DNA of 64,000 bases, from NCBI GenBank assembly GCA_024696005.1, contig JAILHF010000051.1:496001-560000 (forward strand). The letters run 5' to 3'. Numbering within the stretch: position 1 is the first letter of the stretch; each line of letters begins with the position of its first letter. The notes beneath the pieces are model-generated. The model worked only from the letters and a program-made list of their open reading frames with translations. It had not been told where the DNA came from and did no database searches. This DNA comes from Lachnospiraceae bacterium (lineage in GTDB: Bacteria > Bacillota > Clostridia > Lachnospirales > Lachnospiraceae). This document shows, piece after piece, positions 1-8,294 of this stretch. Position numbers and translations under genes: made by a program.

Positions 1-1341
1 CACCAGACTCAAAAGGAGCAGAACCGTGACCGCCCTGTCGATCTTAGCCAGTCGGTCCGAAAGGACCAGGAGCAGGATGACTGCCGCAAGAAAGATCGCG
101 ATCCCGGGCAGAACGATCTGATACCCGTAGAGCGGCGTCTGTTCGTAGCGCGAATTTGCCATCAGTATCCCGTGATCGTTGGACCAGAAGAAATGATCCG
201 CCAGGGCCAGGATGGTCCCGATCCCCAGGAGCCTTCCAAAGATCCCCCGGCCCTTCTTATCCAGCAGGATATAGATCAGGTTACCCCAGACAAACCAGGT
301 CCCCGCTGCAGAAAGGAGCGGGATGCGCATCAGCGGCAGCAGGTCTCCCACGTGCCGGATCGGAAACTCCGTTGGAGAATCCTCCACGATCCCTGTGATG
401 ATGAAGACCGCCGACAGAAGAAAGAGCACCGCCTCCTTTATAAGCATGGTCCCCCAGCCGGGGTCCTCCGCTTCCCTCCGCCAGAGCCTGATCTTTTTAT
501 CCTTCAGGAAAAGGACCACAAGAGCCGGGATCATGTAGGACATCACGATGCAGACCGAAACGAAAGAAGCCAGGGTATCATCGCGGTCCATCTCCGGAAC
601 ATAGCAGCCCGCAAACGTCGTCACCGAATACATGTACATGCCGGCCAGAAAACCGCCTCCGATGCAGATCTTCTTCACGATCCGCTGCCAGCCGAGACGG
701 GTAACGATGTTCCTGACCAGAGAGAAGGCATTGTTGAAGGTCCAGTAGAGGACCATGGCCTGGGGACAGGGATACAGGACCACCAGGAAAAGCAGCGGGA
801 GCAGAGCCATCTGCAGCTTCTCCTTCAGCCCCAATCCTTTCCCCTTCACATAGATAAATGCCGAGAGCAGATTGATCACCGTCATCAGGATGGGAAGGCA
901 ATTGATCCGCAGTTCTCCGAGCCGGATCAGACCGTCCGATTCGGTAAAGAGCTTTCCCGGGATCCCCTCCACTGCTCCGAGCATGTTATATGCCGCGAGA
1001 AAAAAAGGGATCTGCAAAAGCAGCGGAAAGAGCGTCCTGAGAGCAAAAGCCGGCTTATAGCCGCAGATGCGGTAATAATGCTGCAGCATGTAACTGCGTT
1101 CCTCTCCGCGGAAGACCTTCCGGATCTTTCCCTCCCATTCCTTCATGGAATCGCGCTTTCTGCGCTCCTCCTCCTGCATCGCCTCCGCCTGCCGGTAAAA
1201 GGGCATGGTCAAGAAGCCCACCGCGAGACTCAGGGCCAGAAGCGAGATATGGGTATTCAGTGTCACATGATAAAATGCGAAAAAAAGAACACGCAGAAGA
1301 TATTCGATTGGTCCGATCAGCAGCTTATACATAAGAAACAT
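1..1341 (-). CDS. YidC-like/sulfatase fusion membrane protein, N-terminal part (cut by window edge)
   Basis: This open frame runs off the left edge, so only the first 447 codons are present. The start is an ATG at 1341 with AAGAGG four bases before it; an in-frame ATG at 1332 is the alternative. The translation begins with a YidC/Oxa1-like domain: an amphipathic start (LLIGPIEYLL), TM1 ending in AVGFLTMPFY, a basic cytoplasmic loop, LFPLLLQIPFF, and a later MVLYWTFNNAFS. It continues into further hydrophobic segments, as in the six complete paralogs of this window. The sulfatase domain expected beyond residue 470 lies outside the window and is inferred only from that similarity. The position of the usual YidC groove arginine is Gly. 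The gene is divergent from two YfhO genes, which suggests a shared role in the envelope. Confidence 0.8.
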   Translation of the reverse strand, partial: MFLMYKLLIGPIEYLLRVLFFAFYHVTLNTHISLLALSLAVGFLTMPFYRQAEAMQEEERRKRDSMKEWEGKIRKVFRGEERSYMLQHYYRICGYKPAFALRTLFPLLLQIPFFLAAYNMLGAVEGIPGKLFTESDGLIRLGELRINCLPILMTVINLLSAFIYVKGKGLGLKEKLQMALLPLLFLVVLYPCPQAMVLYWTFNNAFSLVRNIVTRLGWQRIVKKICIGGGFLAGMYMYSVTTFAGCYVPEMDRDDTLASFVSVCIVMSYMIPALVVLFLKDKKIRLWRREAEDPGWGTMLIKEAVLFLLSAVFIITGIVEDSPTEFPIRHVGDLLPLMRIPLLSAAGTWFVWGNLIYILLDKKGRGIFGRLLGIGTILALADHFFWSNDHGILMANSRYEQTPLYGYQIVLPGIAIFLAAVILLLVLSDRLAKIDRAVTVLLLLSLV

Positions 1342-1373
1342 TTTACCTCTTTGACACCCATAAATCAATACGA

Positions 1374-1402
1374 TTGCACAGCTCTCGCTTTTCGTTTATA
1401 AT
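1374..1402 (+). promoter_or_regulatory. sigma-A type promoter of the YfhO pair
   Basis: TTGCAC at 1374-1379 and TATAAT at 1397-1402 are separated by 17 bases, and the first gene starts 29 bases further on. No equally good promoter was seen for the divergent gene on the minus strand. Confidence 0.7.
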
Positions 1403-1431
1403 CATAAGAAAAAAGATCCGAGGTAGTGACG

Positions 1432-4086
1432 ATGTCTGACGAAAACAAAAAGCTTCTTCAGAACAATAACCTGTATCCTGTTTTTGCCGCCGTTCTGACC
1501 GCGGTGCTCTTTCTCACCATCCTGGCGTTTTCTTCCATACTCGGTTACGGGAACAGGACCATCTTAAGCGGCGACCTGTATGCGCAGTATACCGCCTTTA
1601 TCCGTCACTTCCTGGAAGTCCTGAAGGGAAAGGGAAATCTGTATTACAGCTTCTCCATCTATCTCGGAAATCCCGCGGCTTCCACCTTTGCCTATTATTG
1701 CCTGAGTCCCTTCAATCTTCTTTATCTGATCCCCGGGATCTCCATGTCCGCCATGACCATCCTTGTCGTGACACTCAAACTTTCCCTGGCAGCCGCTTCT
1801 TTTCAGCTCTTTCAGGGCGGCTTTCTGAAGAACAGGACTCTCTTCTCCGTCATGTTCTCCGTCTGCTACGCCCTTTCCTCTTTTTCCGTCATGATGTCCA
1901 TGCACATCATGTGGCTGGATGCACTCTATATCCTGCCGGTGCTGATCCTTCTGATCGCACGCTTTGTGAATGGTTCTTCCTTTCTTCCCCTTATCCCGGC
2001 CTATGCACTCCTTTTTCTGACCAATTTCTACATGGGCTACATCGCCGGGATCTTCAGCGCTCTTTGCTTTATGGCGCTGCTGGTCCGGGAATGCCCGTCC
2101 TTCGGAAAAAAAGAGCTGCAAAAAGCCTTGAAAAAGGGATCGCTCTTTGCACTTTCCGTTCTGCTGGCTGCAGCCTGCTGCGCGGCGATCCTGCTCCCTG
2201 CCGCTTACGAGCTCTTAAACGGTCGCTCCGAGGGCGCTTCGGACTTTGCCTTCGTACAGACCACGATCCCCGATGTGATCAATAACCTGTTCCTCGGCGG
2301 GATCCAGGGGCTCGGCAGCCCCATCCCCCTGATCTATTGCGGCCTGCCTGCTCTTCTGCTCCTTCCCCTCTTCTTTTCCTCGAAAAGGATCAGCCGCAGG
2401 GACAAAGCCCTGGGAGCCGCTCTGCTGCTCTTTTATCTGGCCGCCTCGCAGTTCCTGCCGGTATACCGCTTCCTGCACGCTTTTGAAGCGCCCAACTGGT
2501 ATGCGCACCGCTACGCGTTCTGCGCGGTCTTCCTGCTCCTTACGCTTGCTTCCGCGGCCTTCCCGGAGATCGATCACTTTTCCCTCCGGAAAGCCCTGGC
2601 TTATGTTGCTGCACTCCTGCTGCTCTATGCGGTCATGATCCCCTTGCAGCATGCATTTTACAGCAGCTATCCCACGAACAGCTACGGCTTGTTTCTGCTA
2701 AACGGCTGTTTCCTTGGCCTTTATCTGCTGCTGGCCGTCCAAAACAGCAGCCGTTCCCGCAGCATCGCCTGCCTGCTCCTTTGTGCGGAACTGGTGATCA
2801 ACGGTGCCACTGCCGTTTCCCGCAATGATTTCGGATATCACAGCGAGGAAGACATCGCTTCCTGGGAGCGTAATGAAAGCACCCTCATCCCCGCCCTGCT
2901 CGAGGGCGATCCGGGCTTTTACCGAATCCGTGTGCTCGATGAGCATTGCCTGAATGCGCCGTCACGCTTCCATTATCCGGGACTCAACAGCTTTGCGACC
3001 GTTGACAATGCAAAACTGCGCTCCACGCTGTCCGCACTGGGCATCGGCACCTCCTTCATGACCATTTACGATCACGGCTACACGGATCTGACCGACATGC
3101 TGCTGGGCGTGAAGTACACGATACTCCCCGACGGACAGATAAGCGGCTCCCCACTGGCCCTGCCGGTAGGCTTTATGAGCAGCACGAGCGTGATCTCCTG
3201 GCGTCCGACTGCGAATGTTTTCGAGAACCAGGAGACCCTCGTCAACAGCATCACAGACGGGGATTATGATTTTTACACGCCCCTGGAGACAAAAGCCGAA
3301 AACATCCTCACCAAGAACATGGATGTCCTTCCTTTTTCGGACTCCGTCATCTTCCAGCATGTCAGCGATCTTTCCGCAAATGGGACCGTAAGCTTCACCT
3401 TCCCTGACGCGAGCGGACTTGAAGTGCTCGGACACATCACCCCGGCTGAGGAACCGGTCCTGCTCGGCAGTGCACCCGAGATCGCCGACGTCTCCGTAGT
3501 GGGCTTTTCCAACAGAGTAAAGCTTTCGGACGGCTCGATCTTTGCCGTCCCCAAAGATGAGAAAGGGGTACCCACCGCAAACCTTCTGTTTTCCTCCGGG
3601 AGCAGCTTTGACTATTCGGTCCGCGGCATGGATTTCGTCTCCTACGACCGCAGCCGCCTGTCGGAGCTTTACCGCGACATTTCCGCAAATGCCCTCACCG
3701 TCACTTCCCGGAGCGACGGCGAGCTGACAGGCGTGGTCACCTCTACCGAGGATCGTCCCATACTCCTCATCACCATCCCTTATGCCAAGGGCTGGGAGAT
3801 CTATGTCGACAACAATTCCGCATATGTGGGCGTTTCGGTGAACGCGAGCTTCATGAGCCTCTATCTCAGCCCCGGAGCCCACGAGATCCGCCTGCATTAC
3901 GAGAATCCGTTTGCTTTCGCCGGAAAGATGATCAGCGGCGGCGCTCTGATCCTTTGCCTGATCATGCTCCTGATCGCAAGGCGCGCCGCAGAGAATGCCG
4001 CCAAGCGGAAAGCAAGCGCAGAGGAAGATCCGGCTGCAGATAAATCCGAACAGCCGAAGAAGAAAGACACGGAGGACGCCGAATGA
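1432..4086 (+). CDS. YfhO family polytopic membrane protein
   Basis: An 884-aa protein of the YfhO family, GT-C-like membrane proteins. In Bacillus subtilis YfhO is linked to moving a sugar from a lipid carrier onto lipoteichoic acid outside the cell. The signs are an N-terminal TM followed by ILSGDLYAQY (Asp about residue 48, where GT-C enzymes carry an acidic residue in the first outer loop), about a dozen TMs up to residue 460, a soluble extracytoplasmic region, and the family's C-terminal IPYAKGWEIYVD plus SPGAHEIRLHY before a last TM. The tail is charged and Lys/Glu rich. The ATG at 1432 is chosen because GAGG lies 8 bases upstream; the GTG at 1426 is too close. It overlaps the next gene by an ATGA. 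The sugar and acceptor are unknown; no CsbB-type glycosyltransferase is in the window. Confidence 0.85.
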   Translation: MSDENKKLLQNNNLYPVFAAVLTAVLFLTILAFSSILGYGNRTILSGDLYAQYTAFIRHFLEVLKGKGNLYYSFSIYLGNPAASTFAYYCLSPFNLLYLIPGISMSAMTILVVTLKLSLAAASFQLFQGGFLKNRTLFSVMFSVCYALSSFSVMMSMHIMWLDALYILPVLILLIARFVNGSSFLPLIPAYALLFLTNFYMGYIAGIFSALCFMALLVRECPSFGKKELQKALKKGSLFALSVLLAAACCAAILLPAAYELLNGRSEGASDFAFVQTTIPDVINNLFLGGIQGLGSPIPLIYCGLPALLLLPLFFSSKRISRRDKALGAALLLFYLAASQFLPVYRFLHAFEAPNWYAHRYAFCAVFLLLTLASAAFPEIDHFSLRKALAYVAALLLLYAVMIPLQHAFYSSYPTNSYGLFLLNGCFLGLYLLLAVQNSSRSRSIACLLLCAELVINGATAVSRNDFGYHSEEDIASWERNESTLIPALLEGDPGFYRIRVLDEHCLNAPSRFHYPGLNSFATVDNAKLRSTLSALGIGTSFMTIYDHGYTDLTDMLLGVKYTILPDGQISGSPLALPVGFMSSTSVISWRPTANVFENQETLVNSITDGDYDFYTPLETKAENILTKNMDVLPFSDSVIFQHVSDLSANGTVSFTFPDASGLEVLGHITPAEEPVLLGSAPEIADVSVVGFSNRVKLSDGSIFAVPKDEKGVPTANLLFSSGSSFDYSVRGMDFVSYDRSRLSELYRDISANALTVTSRSDGELTGVVTSTEDRPILLITIPYAKGWEIYVDNNSAYVGVSVNASFMSLYLSPGAHEIRLHYENPFAFAGKMISGGALILCLIMLLIARRAAENAAKRKASAEEDPAADKSEQPKKKDTEDAE

Positions 4087-6704
4087 AAGCCTTGAAAAAA
4101 GTCCGCGTCCCCCTGCTGGCCTTTCTCCTCCCCGCGCTCTGCTTTATCATCTTTCTCGCGCTGTATGGCGTGCTCGGCTACGGCAACTACACCATACTCC
4201 GCGGCGATCTGTATGTGCAGTATGTCGATTTCATACAGCTCTTTCTCCGCGCCCTGAAGGGAAAGGAAGACTTCTGGTACACCTTCTCGCAATACTTCGG
4301 ACAGCCCTCCGTGCTGACCTATGCCTATTATTGCTTCAGTCCCTTTAACCTCCTCTATCTGCTCGATTTCATTTCGGTCCCCGCCATGACGGCCGCCATC
4401 ATCACGATGAAGATCGGCCTGTGCGGAACCGCATTTTCCGTATTCGCGAAGAAGGCCCTGAAGTGCAGCGATGCCGCAGCCGTGTTCTTCGCACTTTGTT
4501 ATGCCCTTAACAATTTCAACGTCGTTTTCCATTTCGACATGATCTGGCTGGAATCCGCCTATCTGCTTCCGATCATCATCCTTCTGATCGTAAAGCTCGT
4601 CCGCGAAGGGCGCAGCCCGCTTCTGATCCCGGCCTGGATCCTGCTCTTTCTGTCCAATTTCTACATGGCCTATATCGTCGGGGTCTTTTCCGCACTTGTG
4701 TTCCTGGCCCTGCTCTTTTTGAAAGCACGAAAAAACGCCGCCGAATGGAAGGAAGCTTTTTTCCTCTGTCTGCGCTTTACCTCCTCGGTCGTCCTGGCCG
4801 CCGGCTGCTGCGCCGCCATCCTGCTTCCGAGTGCCAAATACCTGCTCTCGCACATAGCTGCGGATAATTTCGACTTCATCCCGCTGGAAAACAACATCTT
4901 CGACACGGCAAACGCCCTCATGATGGGTGTCATGCCAGATGTTGACAACCGCACGCCGCTGATCTACTGCGGGCTTCCGGTCCTGCTCTTTCTTCCCTTT
5001 TATTTTTTCCGAAAGAGCATCCCCCTGCGCGAACGCGTCCTTTCCGGCCTGCTTTTGCTCTTTTCCTTCCTGAGTCTGGTCTGGCTGCCGGTCTTCATCT
5101 TCATGCACGCCTTTGACTACCCGAATTTCTATTTCTTCCGCAACAGCGCCAGCGTCTGCTTCCTGCTCTGTGTTCTGGCCTGCCGCGTCTTCACGGAAAG
5201 CCGCGGGACACTTAGCACCAAAAAACTCTGGCCCTATATCGCCGGCCTGATCTGCCTGTATTCCTTCATGATCAACTTCTGGCCCATGCACCGCTCCTAT
5301 TCGGATGTCACCAATTCGGCCGGTGAAATGGCCGTAAACATCGTATTTCTCGTCATCTGGGGCTTCCTGCTCACGCCTTCGGCAAAACCTCTGCCCGACT
5401 GTCCGAAACGGCGGCGCATCCTGACCGCATGCCTCTTTTTGCTGCTCTGTACCGAACTTACCCTTCAGGCACATCTGGCCGCCAGCCACATGGACCTTAC
5501 GCCCATCAGCGAAGCGGAATACAACAGCTGGTATAACGCGCAAAAAAGCATCCTTTCCTCGATCCCCGAAGATGACAATGACCTGTACCGCATCGCGATG
5601 TACGGAGACAACAACTACAACTCCTCGGCCTTTTACGGTTATAACAGCTTCAACACCTTTTCTTCTTCCGACGATTACGAACTGCGCTACGCCCTCTTTA
5701 ACCTGGGGATCGCCGCCGTCAACCGCAGCATCACGGAAAACGGCTATACGGATCTGACCTATATGCTCTTTGACGCAGCCTATACCGGGAACATCACGGC
5801 CGTAAACGACGACGACTCCAACAGGGTCTCCGAGCTGACACCCTTCCCTTACCGGCTTTCCATCGGCTACATGGTATCCGACGGGATCCTTTCATACGAG
5901 GCCGGTCCCGATCCCTTCGAGAACCAGGAACGCTTTGCCAACGCCATCAGCGGCCACTCTTATCACTTTTTTGACCGTCTTGCCATGGAAGACGTGGATG
6001 CCAGCAGCTACAATGCCGATATGCGCACGATCGGAAACTATACCTTCTATTATAAGAAGACATCCATGCTCCCCACCTCCGGCGTGTATTATACCGTAAA
6101 ACAGGAACCTGACCGGCCTTTCATGGTCTGTTTCCGGCAGAATGATCCTTCTGCGACCCTGAACTCCGCCTATCTGATCGGCAGCCGGGACTGCTTTGCC
6201 GTCAGCCTTCCTTTTTCTTCGGGCTGCATCGTCAAGGCCGGCGCCATGCCGGACGATTTCGGCCCGGACACGGAAACAGCCATCATATATTTCTCATCTG
6301 ACAGCGATTCGGATGTCTATTGCAGCGATATCTTTTTTGCCCGCTACAACCCGGACGACCTGCCGAAGCTCCACGCCGATCTGCTCCCTGGGACCCTGAA
6401 AGTCCATGAGCACAGTACCTCACGGATCGTCGGAAGTGTAACGGCCACGGAAGACCGCCCCATCCTCTTCACCTCCATCCCCTGGGATGAAGGCTGGTGC
6501 GCATGGGTTGACGGACAGGAAGCTGCCGTGGAAAACGTGATGGGCAGCGCCTTCCTTTCGCTGCGTCTTACTCCCGGCGAGCATGAGGTCGAACTTCGCT
6601 ATATCGCCCCCGGCAGCAAGGCCGGGATGATCGTCAGTCTGGTCTCACTTCTTCTTGCCATCGTCTATATGGTGATTTCCGGCCGCCCCAAAAAAACAGC
6701 ATAA
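4083..6704 (+). CDS. YfhO family polytopic membrane protein (second copy)
   Basis: An 873-aa paralog of the preceding gene, starting in its stop codon (ATGA), so the two are very likely translationally coupled. It carries the same landmarks: GDLYVQY after TM1 (Asp about residue 42), FAYYC/YAYYCFSPFNLLYLL-type text in the second outer loop, about a dozen TMs to residue 450, an extracytoplasmic domain, and a C-terminal IPWDEGWCAWVDG and TPGEHEVELRY followed by a final TM. YfhO proteins are thought to act as undecaprenyl-phosphosugar-dependent glycosyltransferases at the outer membrane face. Two different copies in tandem suggest two sugars, two acceptors, or a heteromeric enzyme; the sequence does not decide. 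No clear terminator follows, though a weak hairpin (ACGGA/TCCGT) and a T-run lie within 50 bases. Confidence 0.85.
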   Translation: MKALKKVRVPLLAFLLPALCFIIFLALYGVLGYGNYTILRGDLYVQYVDFIQLFLRALKGKEDFWYTFSQYFGQPSVLTYAYYCFSPFNLLYLLDFISVPAMTAAIITMKIGLCGTAFSVFAKKALKCSDAAAVFFALCYALNNFNVVFHFDMIWLESAYLLPIIILLIVKLVREGRSPLLIPAWILLFLSNFYMAYIVGVFSALVFLALLFLKARKNAAEWKEAFFLCLRFTSSVVLAAGCCAAILLPSAKYLLSHIAADNFDFIPLENNIFDTANALMMGVMPDVDNRTPLIYCGLPVLLFLPFYFFRKSIPLRERVLSGLLLLFSFLSLVWLPVFIFMHAFDYPNFYFFRNSASVCFLLCVLACRVFTESRGTLSTKKLWPYIAGLICLYSFMINFWPMHRSYSDVTNSAGEMAVNIVFLVIWGFLLTPSAKPLPDCPKRRRILTACLFLLLCTELTLQAHLAASHMDLTPISEAEYNSWYNAQKSILSSIPEDDNDLYRIAMYGDNNYNSSAFYGYNSFNTFSSSDDYELRYALFNLGIAAVNRSITENGYTDLTYMLFDAAYTGNITAVNDDDSNRVSELTPFPYRLSIGYMVSDGILSYEAGPDPFENQERFANAISGHSYHFFDRLAMEDVDASSYNADMRTIGNYTFYYKKTSMLPTSGVYYTVKQEPDRPFMVCFRQNDPSATLNSAYLIGSRDCFAVSLPFSSGCIVKAGAMPDDFGPDTETAIIYFSSDSDSDVYCSDIFFARYNPDDLPKLHADLLPGTLKVHEHSTSRIVGSVTATEDRPILFTSIPWDEGWCAWVDGQEAAVENVMGSAFLSLRLTPGEHEVELRYIAPGSKAGMIVSLVSLLLAIVYMVISGRPKKTA

Positions 6705-6760
6705 AAACGGACGGGTTCCGTTCGCAGGACGTTTCCGGGGGATGATCGTTTTTTGTTATG

Positions 6761-6851
6761 CAGAAGACATAAGCCCCGGGAACCACTTCGGAGCCACGCA
6801 GCTCTGGGAAGCTGCGGTCATTCCTAGAACAGCCCGGGAACGCTCGAGCGG
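6761..6851 (+). repeat. Repeat unit A, forward copy
   Basis: Starts CAGAAGACATAAG and includes CGGAG, GCAGCTC, GAAGCTGCGG and AGCCCGGGAACGCTCGAG. Its inverted partner is at 7508-7602, with most blocks conserved in the same order. Confidence 0.7.
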
Positions 6852-6926
6852 AAACGCCCCCTCCCTACGGTCGGCGGCACATCGGTCGGCGCATTTGAGA
6901 TTACGCTTCGCGTAATGGCGCCTCCC
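6847..6926 (+). repeat. Direct repeat unit C, first copy
   Basis: AGCGGAAACGCCCC-CTCCCTACG, GGCGCAT and ATTACGCTTCGCGTAAT recur in the same order and orientation at 7256-7318. The last block is a 7-bp stem with a TTC loop. Confidence 0.65.
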
Positions 6927-6995
6927 TAACGTCGCCTCCGTGCGACGGCTCTCGCTCGATCCGCAATCCATTGCGGCTCGTCCCTTTTTTTTCGT

Positions 6996-7103
6996 GCAGC
7001 TTCAAGAGCTGACGGGCTCCTCCGCGATCGTTCCCGGTTCTTATGCCTTCTGCTCTGCCACTGGCACCGACTTTCATCCCACGAAAACGCATGCTCACTA
7101 CAC
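6996..7103 (-). repeat. Repeat unit B, reversed copy
   Basis: Reads GCAGCTTCAAGAGCTGACGG, then CTTATGCCTTCTGCTCTGCC, then GCATGCTCACTACAC. Its reverse complement matches 7331-7440 over the whole length with interspersed mismatches. The CTTATG-CTTCTGCTCT block is shared with unit A. Confidence 0.75.
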
Positions 7104-7255
7104 TGTCATAAAGGGGAAAGACAGAGAAAAAACGAATCTTCCACAGTCAATCTTTTCCTTCGATCGGAATCACACGGCAATCAACAATCTATTTGGGAAT
7201 CCGATAACGAAATCCGTAGACTCTTTTCGCAGTTCTCCCTAACGGCTCTCTCTTT

Positions 7256-7318
7256 AGCGGTAACGCCCCTCCCTACGCTCGGCGCATCCCAGATTACGCT
7301 TCACGTAATACGCCTCCC
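7256..7318 (+). repeat. Direct repeat unit C, second copy
   Basis: AGCGGTAACGCCCCTCCCTACG followed by GGCGCAT and ATTACGCTTCACGTAAT, matching the unit at 6847-6926. Confidence 0.65.
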
Positions 7319-7330
7319 CACCCATATGTC

Positions 7331-7440
7331 GTGTAGTGAGCATGCGGATTTGCCGGATGAGCGAAACGGTAGACGGGGCAGAGCAGAAGACATAAGGGAC
7401 GGGCACAGTCGCGGAGGAGCCCGTCAGCTCTTGAAGCTGC
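7331..7440 (+). repeat. Repeat unit B, forward copy
   Basis: Begins GTGTAGTGAGCATGCGG and ends CAGCTCTTGAAGCTGC, the inverse of 6996-7103. The longest uninterrupted match is in GCGGAGGAGCCCGTCAGCTC. Confidence 0.75.
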
Positions 7441-7507
7441 CTGAAGGGAAATAGGGATGAGCATCCATGGAGGGATGCTCAAGCGAGAGCCACAGCAGGG
7501 ATGCTGT

Positions 7508-7602
7508 GTCTCGAGCGGTCCCGGGCTGTTCCCAGAATATCCGCAGCTTCTTAGAGCTGAGTGACTCCGGAGTGGGTGCCCGGAACTTATGTCCTTCTGC
7601 TC
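7508..7602 (-). repeat. Repeat unit A, reversed copy
   Basis: Contains CTCGAGCGGTCCCGGGCTGT, CCGCAGCTTCTTAGAGCTGA and CTTATGTCCTTCTGCTCT. It is the inverse of 6761-6851 and partly matches unit B. Confidence 0.7.
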
Positions 7603-7686
7603 TTCCCCCACCCCTTCCCTCATCCCGCAAAACCGTGATGCGAACGAGTCTTTTTCCCCGGCCCATCCGCAATAAGCATAAAAAAA

Positions 7687-7710
7687 GGAGTCGTGATCTC
7701 TCACGACTCC
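7687..7710 (-). terminator. Intrinsic terminator after the pilin gene
   Basis: A 9-bp perfect stem GGAGTCGTG/CACGACTCC with a 6-base loop. On the minus strand it is followed by seven T residues; a T-run on the other side would let it work in both directions. Confidence 0.9.
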
Positions 7711-7735
7711 CTCTTTTTAGTCTACTCGATCGTAA

Positions 7736-8185
7736 TTACTCTACTACGATGTTAGGAGAACCGGACTTGGAACCTCTGGAGTCAGAACCCAGAACCCAAA
7801 CGGAAACCTTGTTGTTACCAACGATAGCAAACTTGATTGCGCTTGCGCCAGTGCTCTTCAGACGGCTGTCAACTGCTCCACCACTGGACTCGCCCAGGAT
7901 CTCAAGTGCTGCGGAAGCAACTACATCACTCTTGCTCAGGCCAGCTACGGTAGAAACGGTACCAGTGATAACGCCGCTGCTGTTGTAGGTGCTGTTGTTA
8001 ACAACTTCGGGATCCATCATAGCGGTCAGGATTGCGGTGTGAACTGCATCTGCTGCCTGGGTATCTGCGGATACCTTGCTCTTCTCAATGTACTTGATCA
8101 GCTGGGGTGCCATAACACCTACCAGGATCGCCATGATAGCGATAACGATGATCAGCTCGACCAGAGAGAAACCTTTGTTCTTCAT
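7736..8185 (-). CDS. Type IV pilin / pseudopilin
   Basis: A 149-aa prepilin. It begins MKNKGFSLVELIIVIAIMAI, a class III signal: basic leader, G/F cleavage site, Glu at mature position 5 and a hydrophobic alpha-helix that anchors and polymerises the pilin. The short leader and the size suit a type IVa-like major pilin. The C-terminal part is Ser/Gly/Val rich with no cysteine, so there is no disulfide D-loop of the Gram-negative kind. A prepilin peptidase (PilD) should cleave it but is not in the window. The ribosome binding site AAAGGAGGAAG is strong and the gene has its own promoter and terminator, fitting high expression. The assembly genes pilT, pilB and pilC lie upstream at 13.7-17.9 kb, separated by a fusion gene and a YfhO gene. 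Confidence 0.92.
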   Translation of the reverse strand: MKNKGFSLVELIIVIAIMAILVGVMAPQLIKYIEKSKVSADTQAADAVHTAILTAMMDPEVVNNSTYNSSGVITGTVSTVAGLSKSDVVASAALEILGESSGGAVDSRLKSTGASAIKFAIVGNNKVSVWVLGSDSRGSKSGSPNIVVE

Positions 8186-8264
8186 TTTTTCTTCCTCCTT
8201 TTGGAAAATTGATTTGTTTGTTCAGGGCTTTTATTTTTTCGCCCTCTCTTTTGTTTATGAGCTT

Positions 8265-8292
8265 ATTATAACAGTTTTCTTTCTCCGTTCAA
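8265..8292 (-). promoter_or_regulatory. Promoter of the pilin gene
   Basis: Minus-strand TTGAAC (8287-8292) and TATAAT (8265-8270) with a 16-base spacer. The roughly 75-base leader includes a short AGGGC/GCCCT hairpin around an A-rich loop at about 8225-8244. Confidence 0.7.
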
Positions 8293-8294
8293 GT

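Larger units (their letters stand above)
6705..7680. other. Gene-free intergenic region built of inverted and direct repeats
   Basis: About 1 kb between the YfhO pair and the pilin gene. I see no credible gene: the open frames here lack ribosome binding sites and recognisable domains. The region is instead made of related repeat units (listed separately) in a nested order, unit A forward, unit B reversed, unit B forward, unit A reversed, centred on an AT-richer stretch near 7120-7240. Many short hairpins occur, for instance ATTACGC-TTC-GCGTAAT at about 6900-6916, CCGCAAT-cc-ATTGCGG at 6961-6976, and GAGCATCC/GGATGCTC near 7459-7480. Confidence 0.75.

Noticed and set aside
172..1401. 409-aa plus-strand frame over the left edge
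   Set aside because: Antisense shadow of the cut fusion gene; the composition is His/Gln/Arg rich with no domain, while the minus strand gives a clear YidC-like sequence.
3897..5543. 548-aa minus-strand frame under the YfhO pair
   Set aside because: Antisense shadow of the two YfhO genes, charged low-complexity translation, no ribosome binding site.
6940..7242. 100-aa frame in the repeat block
   Set aside because: Runs through repeat units B and C, no ribosome binding site, no recognisable domain; probably chance.
7294..7704. 136-aa minus-strand frame in the repeat block
   Set aside because: Covers repeat units and the pilin terminator; the translation is compositionally odd and has no start signal.
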